From: Anaerolineales bacterium
GTDB lineage: Bacteria > Chloroflexota > Anaerolineae > Anaerolineales > Villigracilaceae
Direction of reading: 5' to 3'
Assembly: GCA_024763295.1 (NCBI GenBank)
Contig: JANTFU010000066.1
Location: 1-10,142, forward strand
Length of the DNA: 10,142 nucleotides
Shown: piece by piece, positions 5,040-10,142 of the stretch
Numbering within the stretch: position 1 is the stretch's first letter
Layout of the letters: each line of letters begins with the position of its first letter
Notes under the pieces: generated by a model
The model's input: the letters and a program-made list of their open reading frames with translations, nothing else
Database searches by the model: none
Told to the model about the DNA's origin: nothing
Program-made: the position numbers and the translations under genes

Positions 5040-7819
5040 AAACTCAACATGAAAAGAAAAACACACAGTCTCTGAGCGGAGCATCGAACGAGAGTGAGAT
5101 GCGTAGTCGAAGAGCGGATTTCAGTGAGCGCCGTCCTTCGGCTGCGTCGTTTTCTGCGAAAACGCCTCCGCTCAGGAACTGGGAGACTTCTGTTAATCAA
5201 AAGACTGCTTCGTCACAAAAGCGTGTTCCTCGCAGATTCAGTGCCGAGAAGTTTATTGATTCCCGCACAGCGCTTATCCCCGAAACGGGCTTTGTCTTCC
5301 CGCAGGATGATGCCGCCGAGGGCGGTTGTGGCGTGATCGGGATGGCGTCGAATGTGCAGGTGGCGGCGAAGCACATGCTCCAATCGCTCCAGCAGATGCG
5401 CAATCGTGGCAACGGCAAGGGCGGTGGAATCGCTGCGGCGGGACTCGTCGCTGAAGAGTTTGGCGTGACGCAGGAAGTGCTAGAAAACGACTATCTGCTC
5501 GCCATCGCTTATCTCGATGACAGCGTGCGGGATGAACTTGAAAAGAATTTTGTTTATGCCGTCTTTGACGTTGACCATCTGCGCGAAGAAGAGCGCATCG
5601 CAGATTTCAGGTCTATCGAAGGCTTGGATGTGCGTCCGCCGCATGTCGTTGAGTATTTTGTGCGGGTCAAGCCCGCACTCCTGTCTGAATTCGCCGAAAA
5701 GCACGGTCTCGCCGACCAAGCCGCTCGCAAGGTCGAGGACGAATTCGTCTTCCAGAATTCATACCAAATCAACATCCGCTACTATCAATCTACGGGCGAG
5801 AAGCAGGCTTTTGTCCTGTCGCATGGCAAAAATATGCTCGTGTTGAAAATGGTCGGCTACGGCGATGACGTCATCCGCTATTACAAGATCGAAGAGATGC
5901 ACGCCCACGTCTGGATTGGGCACCACCGCTACCCGACGAAGGGACGGGTTTGGCATCCCGGCGGCGCGCATCCTTTTATCGGGATGAACGAAGCACTCGT
6001 CCACAACGGCGATTTCGCCAACCATGCCTCCATCAGCGAATATCTTTCGCAGCGTAATATCTACCCGCTTTTCCTGACCGACACGGAGGTCGCTGTGCAG
6101 GTTTTCGACCTGCTGCATCGTACCTATGATTATCCGCTTGAATATGTGATCGAAGCGATGGCACCGACTACCGAACGGGATTTTGCGCTGCTGCCGCCTG
6201 AAAAACAACGGATTTACGGGATGCTCCAGCGCACGCACATGCACTGCTCGCCGGATGGACCCTGGTTCTTTTTGATTGCGCAGTCCGATACGCACGCGGA
6301 CGAGGGACCTGTTTACCGTTTAACGGGCATCACGGATACGAGTATGTTGCGCCCGCAAGTTTTCGCCTGGCAGGAGAATACCCTTGTGGACGGTACTAAG
6401 GCGGCGATCGGTTTTGCGGCGTCTGAGAAACAAGGCATTGATGCCGCGTTGGAGAGTTTGGCTGAAAGCGACGAGCGTTTTTGGACGCGGGCTGATCATT
6501 ATTGGAACGCGCGTGGCGGCAGCCACACCGATGGCGGCGCGTTCTTCTACAAAGTGCAGCCGAATGGGGCGGGCATGGACATCACCTGCACGGATAAATT
6601 CGGAAATACCGTGTCTTTGCCGACAAGTACGCCAGCGCTGCAAAGCGACGAAAAAGCGAGCGCACTGCCTGCATTGGATGTTCCCGTTTTGGCTGTGGAT
6701 GAGAAATTTAGCTGGTTCAAGAGCGAAGTCTTGCATTGGGGCTACGCTCAGGTGCGAGCTTTTCTTGCGGCGGTCGAGAAAGATGCTCCGAAAGACGCGA
6801 TTGCTTTGCTGACCCTGTTGATGGATCGGCGTTACGATGTCGGCGCGCTGCGTCGCAGTTCTGTGCTTTCGCTCGTAGATGAGAGTTTTGCCAGAGTGAT
6901 TGAATCTTTGCGCGGCACGTCTTCGTCCGAATATCTTTTCCTTGCGCATGGCGCTGAAATCCCTGTGCCCGCATCGTCTGAACAGACGGTTGTGATTGAC
7001 GCTCGTCCCTACGCGATCGAAGATGAAGGCTCGGTCGCGCGGACTGTGCAAGATTTGTACGCCAAAGGCTGGCGCAAATATCTGGTCGCTTTCACGCATG
7101 GACATCGCTTTATTGGCAACGGCTTGGCTGGCGTGGATGCTGGCACGCGGATTGATATCTACGGTGCGCCCGGTGACTATATCGCTTCCGGTTCGGATGG
7201 CTTGGAAATCCAGCTTCACAACAATGGGCAGGATCAGCTTGCCCAGATTATGAAAGCGGGTAAGTTTGTCGTACACGGCGATGTCGGGCAAACCTTCATG
7301 TATGCAGCCAAAGGCGGCGAAGTCTATGTACGCGGCAATGCGGCGGGACGTCCGCTAATCAATGCAGTTGGCAAGCCGCGTGTCGTCATTAACGGCACTT
7401 GTCTCGATTACTTGGCAGAATCCTTTATGGCGGGCGATCCGCTGAATGGCGGCGGTTTCGTTGTACTGAATGGTTTGACCTACGACGAACGCAGTCAACT
7501 CGTGGATATGGAAACGCCTTATCCCGGCGGGAATCTCTTCTCGCTGGCATCGGGCGGCGCGATCTACATCCGCGATCCGCATGGTGTTGTGAGTGACGAT
7601 CAACTTAACGGCGGCGAGTTCCAGCCCTTTACAGAGGAAGATTGGGCTTTGATCAAACCCTATCTCGAAGAGAATGCGCGTTTATTCGATATTTCGATTG
7701 AGCGTTTGCTTTCCGTCGATGGCGTGGAGAAAGAGTCTTCACAGATTTATCGGAAGATACGCCCGCGCGCTGTCCGTGCCCTGATGGCGGAGGAGAAATG
7801 GGTAGCGCATCCGAAATAA
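5036..7819 (+). CDS. Class II glutamine amidotransferase fused to GXGXG beta-helix (glutamate synthase domains 1 and 3)
   Basis: 927 residues. Residues about 98-470 form an Ntn-type glutaminase that frees ammonia from glutamine: nucleophile Cys98 in EGGCGVIG, RYPT (298-301), AHPF (311-314) and HNGD (323-326). Residues about 655-870 form the glycine-rich right-handed beta-helix of glutamate synthase (GNGLAG, HNNGQDQ, KGGEVYVRGNAAGR, PGGN, SGGAIYI). Between them, about 540-630 look helical and are unrecognised. In classical GltB the FMN barrel lies between these domains; here it is encoded by the upstream genes. Class II glutaminases need the Cys at the mature N-terminus, so 97 residues must be removed. 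That stretch is Ser/Arg-rich and coincides with a palindromic DNA insertion (5072-5175). The start overlaps the previous stop (ATGA) and has AAGGAAAGAG upstream; the only other in-frame ATG before Cys98 is codon 22. Confidence 0.88.
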   Translation: MKTQHEKKNTQSLSGASNESEMRSRRADFSERRPSAASFSAKTPPLRNWETSVNQKTASSQKRVPRRFSAEKFIDSRTALIPETGFVFPQDDAAEGGCGVIGMASNVQVAAKHMLQSLQQMRNRGNGKGGGIAAAGLVAEEFGVTQEVLENDYLLAIAYLDDSVRDELEKNFVYAVFDVDHLREEERIADFRSIEGLDVRPPHVVEYFVRVKPALLSEFAEKHGLADQAARKVEDEFVFQNSYQINIRYYQSTGEKQAFVLSHGKNMLVLKMVGYGDDVIRYYKIEEMHAHVWIGHHRYPTKGRVWHPGGAHPFIGMNEALVHNGDFANHASISEYLSQRNIYPLFLTDTEVAVQVFDLLHRTYDYPLEYVIEAMAPTTERDFALLPPEKQRIYGMLQRTHMHCSPDGPWFFLIAQSDTHADEGPVYRLTGITDTSMLRPQVFAWQENTLVDGTKAAIGFAASEKQGIDAALESLAESDERFWTRADHYWNARGGSHTDGGAFFYKVQPNGAGMDITCTDKFGNTVSLPTSTPALQSDEKASALPALDVPVLAVDEKFSWFKSEVLHWGYAQVRAFLAAVEKDAPKDAIALLTLLMDRRYDVGALRRSSVLSLVDESFARVIESLRGTSSSEYLFLAHGAEIPVPASSEQTVVIDARPYAIEDEGSVARTVQDLYAKGWRKYLVAFTHGHRFIGNGLAGVDAGTRIDIYGAPGDYIASGSDGLEIQLHNNGQDQLAQIMKAGKFVVHGDVGQTFMYAAKGGEVYVRGNAAGRPLINAVGKPRVVINGTCLDYLAESFMAGDPLNGGGFVVLNGLTYDERSQLVDMETPYPGGNLFSLASGGAIYIRDPHGVVSDDQLNGGEFQPFTEEDWALIKPYLEENARLFDISIERLLSVDGVEKESSQIYRKIRPRAVRALMAEEKWVAHPK
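5072..5175. repeat. Palindromic repeat-like insertion inside the coding start of the amidotransferase gene
   Basis: Perfect 10-bp inverted repeats CTGAGCGGAG (5072-5081) and CTCCGCTCAG (5166-5175) flank about 84 bases. Inside them is another perfect hairpin, CGTTTTC (5148-5154) / GAAAACG (5158-5164). The interior wording (GCATCGAACGAGAGTGAGATGCGTAGTCGAAG) reads like intergenic dispersed repeats. It remains open in frame and encodes part of the Ser/Arg-rich leader before the catalytic cysteine. The structure is directly visible; the insertion history is inferred. Confidence 0.65.
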
Positions 7820-7823
7820 ATAA

Positions 7824-7930
7824 CCTGAGAATGAATTCTCAGGCTGATACGGGAAGTCGGATAAAATCCGATTCGGCGTGTAGTCCGCTTTAGCGAACTT
7901 CGTCTCTCTGCCTTGGATTTCAATCCAAGG
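7824..7930. repeat. Three short perfect hairpins downstream of the operon
   Basis: Three palindromes follow the stop codon. They are CCTGAGAAT (7824-7832) / ATTCTCAGG (7835-7843), TCGGAT (7857-7862) / ATCCGA (7866-7871), and CCTTGGATT (7911-7919) / AATCCAAGG (7922-7930). None has a T-tract, so none is a terminator alone. They could protect the 3' end of the operon mRNA or be repeat remnants. Confidence 0.55.
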
Positions 7931-7940
7931 GTTTATAATC

Positions 7941-7978
7941 AACGCTCTCTGAGAAATCAGGGAGCGTTTTTTCTTTTT
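7941..7978 (+). terminator. Strong rho-independent terminator of the glutamate synthase operon
   Basis: A 12-bp stem AACGCTCTCTGA (7941-7952) / TCAGGGAGCGTT (7957-7968) with one G-U pair and a GAAA tetraloop is followed directly by TTTTCTTTTT. It lies about 120 bases after the amidotransferase stop, separating this operon from the nucleoside hydrolase gene. Confidence 0.9.
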
Positions 7979-7979
7979 C

Positions 7980-8145
7980 AACACAAAGTTTACAAAGGCT
8001 CACAAAGTTTTTTGCGGTATGAATCTGCGAGGCAGCTCTACCGCCGAAGCAGTCTCTTTTATCAGGATTGTTCTGACGCGAGAAGATTGCTTCGTCGGAA
8101 AAGCATCCTCCTCGCAAAATCATCTTCTTGGCGTCCTTTGTATTA
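7980..8145. repeat. Dispersed repeat with nested inverted arms (ACAAAGG / CCTTTGT type)
   Basis: This fills the gap before the nucleoside hydrolase. Inverted pairs nest inside each other: TACAAAGG (7991-7998) with CCTTTGTA (8135-8142), TTTTGCG (8010-8016) with CGCAAAA (8113-8119), and CGAAGCA (8045-8051) with TGCTTCG (8088-8094). The text GATTGCTTCGTCGG (8085-8098) followed by CCTCCTCGCAA resembles a repeat I know from many bacterial intergenic regions. Small open frames here are repeat translations. No clear promoter for the next gene is visible. Confidence 0.6.
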
Positions 8146-8164
8146 AAAACCGAAGGGATTTTCT

Positions 8165-9094
8165 ATGAAACGATTAGTGATTGATACCGATCCCGGCATT
8201 GACGATGCACACGCCATTTTGTTGGCTGGTTCGCATCCCGATGTGCAGATCGAAGCCCTCACCACCCTCGGCGGGAATGTCTCGCTCGCCAACACCACCG
8301 CCAATGCCCTCAAGGTTTTGGATGTCCTCAACTTGGATGTGCCCGTCTTTGCTGGCGCAGATGGCGCTTTGCTGGAGCGTGAGCATGAAGATGCCGCTCA
8401 TGTGCATGGCTTGGATGGACTGGGCGATGCCGGCATCCCTGCCTCGCAGCGGGTTGCGGAAAAGGAGCATGCCGTCCATGCCCTGATTCGTTTGGCAAAC
8501 GAAAGCCCCGGTGAACTGACGCTCGTTGCGATTGGTCCGCTCACGAATATCGCCTTAGCAACTCGCCTTGATCCCGACTTGCCGCAGAAATACAAAGAGT
8601 TGATTGTTATGGGCGGTGCGATTTATGCGCAAGGCAACACCCCAAACACCTCGACAGAGTTCAACTTTTATCACGATCCCGAAGCGGCGGCGATTGTTTT
8701 CGATACTTGGTCGAATATCACGCTGCTCTCATGGGAAACGACCGTGGATTACATGCTGGATGAAGATATTGTGCGCGAGTTAATGTCCACGTCTACGCCG
8801 AAGGGCGCGTTTTTTAACAAAATCACCGCCAATTTACTGACCTTCACCGAAGTGCATTATGGCAGTGCAGAACTCTTTGCGCCTGATGGATTGGCAATGG
8901 CAGTTGCGATTGAGCCGAGTATCGTGACCGCATCTGAAACATGTTATGTGCAGATCGAGCGGATGGGCAAATACACGCGCGGACAATCCATCGTTGATTG
9001 GCGTGGTCGTCTCGGTAAAGCGCCAAACACAAAAATCGTGTTGGAATTGGATGAAGAACGCTTCGGGGAGTTGATGCGGCAGGCGGTACGTTGA
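8165..9094 (+). CDS. Inosine/uridine-preferring nucleoside hydrolase family protein
   Basis: 309 residues, the usual family length. It hydrolyses the N-glycosidic bond of ribonucleosides to a free base and ribose, in the cytoplasm (no signal peptide). The Ca-binding signature DTDPGIDDA occupies residues 7-15 (Asp7, Asp9, Asp13, Asp14). Further family blocks are TTLGGN (33-38), HVHGLDGLG (79-87), AIGPLTNIA (122-130), VMGGA (148-152), the ribose-binding stretch STEFNFYHDPEAA (163-175) with Glu165, Asn167 and Asp171, and Asp241 in PDGLAMAV. Start ATG has GAAGGG about 7 bases upstream. A gene for a ribokinase follows on the same strand, which fits salvage of the released ribose. Base preference cannot be read from sequence alone, so no specific symbol (rihA/B/C, iunH) is given. 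Confidence 0.92.
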   Translation: MKRLVIDTDPGIDDAHAILLAGSHPDVQIEALTTLGGNVSLANTTANALKVLDVLNLDVPVFAGADGALLEREHEDAAHVHGLDGLGDAGIPASQRVAEKEHAVHALIRLANESPGELTLVAIGPLTNIALATRLDPDLPQKYKELIVMGGAIYAQGNTPNTSTEFNFYHDPEAAAIVFDTWSNITLLSWETTVDYMLDEDIVRELMSTSTPKGAFFNKITANLLTFTEVHYGSAELFAPDGLAMAVAIEPSIVTASETCYVQIERMGKYTRGQSIVDWRGRLGKAPNTKIVLELDEERFGELMRQAVR

Positions 9095-9110
9095 ATCGAT
9101 AAAAAACAGA

Positions 9111-9237
9111 GCGGTGGTTGAGTAGCGCAGGCATAGCTTTATCATGCCGTAGCGTATCGAAACCAGAGCGCATTTTGAAATATTCGCTTGGCTTCGATAC
9201 GACTGGTGATAAAGCCGCCAGCCTACTCAGCCAGCGC
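9111..9237. repeat. GGTTGAGTAG / CTACTCA palindromic element between nucleoside hydrolase and ribokinase
   Basis: A long imperfect palindrome. The outer arms 9111-9125 and 9223-9237 match at 13 of 15 positions (core GGTTGAGTAG against CTACTCAGCC). GCTTTATCA (9136-9144) pairs with TGATAAAGC (9207-9215) perfectly, and CGTATCGAAACC (9153-9164) pairs with GGCTTCGATACG (9190-9201) at 11 of 12. From memory this is a very common bacterial dispersed repeat type (GTTGAGTAGCG...CGTATCGAAACC). It fills nearly the whole gap between the two salvage genes. Confidence 0.8.
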
Positions 9238-9258
9238 TTCATTTGTGAAGGAGTTCTT

Positions 9259-10142
9259 ATGAGCGAAATCATTGTTCTGGGTAGTCTAAACATGGACTTG
9301 GTCGTTAAAGCCGAACGTGCCCCCGAAGCGGGTGAAACTTTGCGCGGTCAATTTTTTCAAACTATTCCGGGTGGCAAGGGCGCTAATCAAGCCGCAGCCG
9401 CTGCTAAGCTTGGTGGCGATGTTGCCATGCTTGGGCGGGTTGGTGCCGATGGTTTTGGCAAGCAGCTTGTTGCCGCACTGCAAAATGTGGGCGTAGACAC
9501 CTCCGCTGTGCAAACTGATTCCGGTCAGCCAACCGGTATTGCGATGATCACGGTCGAAGCCTCCGGCGAAAACCGTATCCTGATCGTCGCAGGCGCTAAC
9601 GGGCAGGTCTCGCCAGCCGATGTCGATGTGCTGCGTCCCGCCCTTGCTGAAGCCAAAGCGCTCGTTTTGCAAATGGAGATTCCCTTTGAGACCATCGAAT
9701 ATGCGCTCGATGTCGCTGCCGAGTTGGATTTGTTGACCATCCTGAATCTCGCGCCAGCCTATCCGCTTTCGGATGCAACACTCAAAAAAATCGACATCTT
9801 AATCCTGAACGAAAGCGAAGCGAGCCTGCTCTCAAACATCTCGGTGGCGGACGCGAAGTCTGCTAAAGCGGCTTGCTCTGCCCTCCACGCGCGCGGGGCA
9901 AATACCGTCATCGTCACATTGGGGGCGACTGGGGCTGTTCTCTCCACGCCACAGCAATTTGGCTCCTACCCAGCCTATGCGGTGGATGTCGTCGATACAA
10001 CCGCCGCCGGGGATGCTTTTACGGCTGGCTTTGTCGTATCCCTGCTGGAGAGCGGCGATCCTGTACGGAGCATCCAATTTGCAAATGCAGTTGGGGCATT
10101 AACGACCACAAAATTGGGCGCACAGCTTTCCCTACCCACGCG
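9259..10142 (+). CDS. rbsK: Ribokinase (PfkB family), C-terminus cut by window edge
   Basis: About 294 codons are visible of a usual length near 305, so only the extreme C-terminus is missing. It phosphorylates D-ribose with ATP to ribose 5-phosphate. Signatures: GSLNMDLV (8-15, sugar binding), PGGKGANQAAAAAKLGG (37-53, PfkB signature 1), GRVGADGFG (59-67), the NESE motif (184-187, Mg/phosphate site), VTLGATGA (219-226), and the anion-hole motif DTTAAGDAF (246-254) with the catalytic base Asp252. GAAGGAG at 9247-9253 lies 5 bases before the ATG. It follows a nucleoside hydrolase gene, supplying the next step for the released ribose. Other PfkB sugar kinases look similar, but the N-terminal motifs fit ribokinase best. 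Confidence 0.9.
   Translation, partial: MSEIIVLGSLNMDLVVKAERAPEAGETLRGQFFQTIPGGKGANQAAAAAKLGGDVAMLGRVGADGFGKQLVAALQNVGVDTSAVQTDSGQPTGIAMITVEASGENRILIVAGANGQVSPADVDVLRPALAEAKALVLQMEIPFETIEYALDVAAELDLLTILNLAPAYPLSDATLKKIDILILNESEASLLSNISVADAKSAKAACSALHARGANTVIVTLGATGAVLSTPQQFGSYPAYAVDVVDTTAAGDAFTAGFVVSLLESGDPVRSIQFANAVGALTTTKLGAQLSLPT

Noticed and set aside
6320..7291. Minus-strand 323-residue frame opposite the amidotransferase gene
   Set aside because: Long only because of codon usage on the other strand. It has no recognised motif and overlaps conserved GXGXG and linker coding sequence.

Overview
The window looks like a chromosomal segment of a moderately GC-rich bacterium. Its intergenic gaps are filled with short dispersed palindromic elements. 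My best guess is the phylum Chloroflexota, class Anaerolineae. This rests on the repeat style and on the unusual glutamate synthase layout, both judged from memory, so it is inference and not proof. No phage, transposase or CRISPR array is visible.

Layout. Positions 1-1349 (minus strand) hold most of glnS, glutaminyl-tRNA synthetase, cut by the left edge. Diverging from it is a tRNA-Gln with anticodon CUG (1490-1560) and its own terminator. A 730-base gap (about 1600-2332) has no credible gene. It carries several palindromic repeats and one candidate structured RNA (2023-2121), which is followed by a terminator-like hairpin (2139-2187). Then comes a tightly packed three-gene operon (2333-7819) with overlapping genes. 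It encodes a glutamate-synthase-like system in pieces: a diverged FMN-barrel paralogue with an N-terminal cysteine cluster, a catalytically intact FMN-barrel subunit, and a fused class II glutamine amidotransferase plus GXGXG beta-helix protein. A 345-base gap follows, with hairpins, a strong terminator and a degenerate dispersed repeat. The right end holds an inosine/uridine-type nucleoside hydrolase (8165-9094), a long palindromic repeat, and a ribokinase cut by the right edge.

How the genes fit together. The left two-thirds centres on glutamine: charging tRNA-Gln with it, and using its amide nitrogen to make glutamate from 2-oxoglutarate. No pyridine-nucleotide-binding small subunit (GltD type) is present, so the electron donor of the synthase is open; ferredoxin is a reasonable guess. 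The right end is a nucleoside salvage pair: the hydrolase frees ribose from a nucleoside and the kinase makes ribose 5-phosphate.

Most notable are the split, rearranged glutamate synthase with one apparently disabled FMN-barrel paralogue, the repeat-like insertion that seems to have become the propeptide of the amidotransferase, and the candidate structured RNA upstream of the operon.
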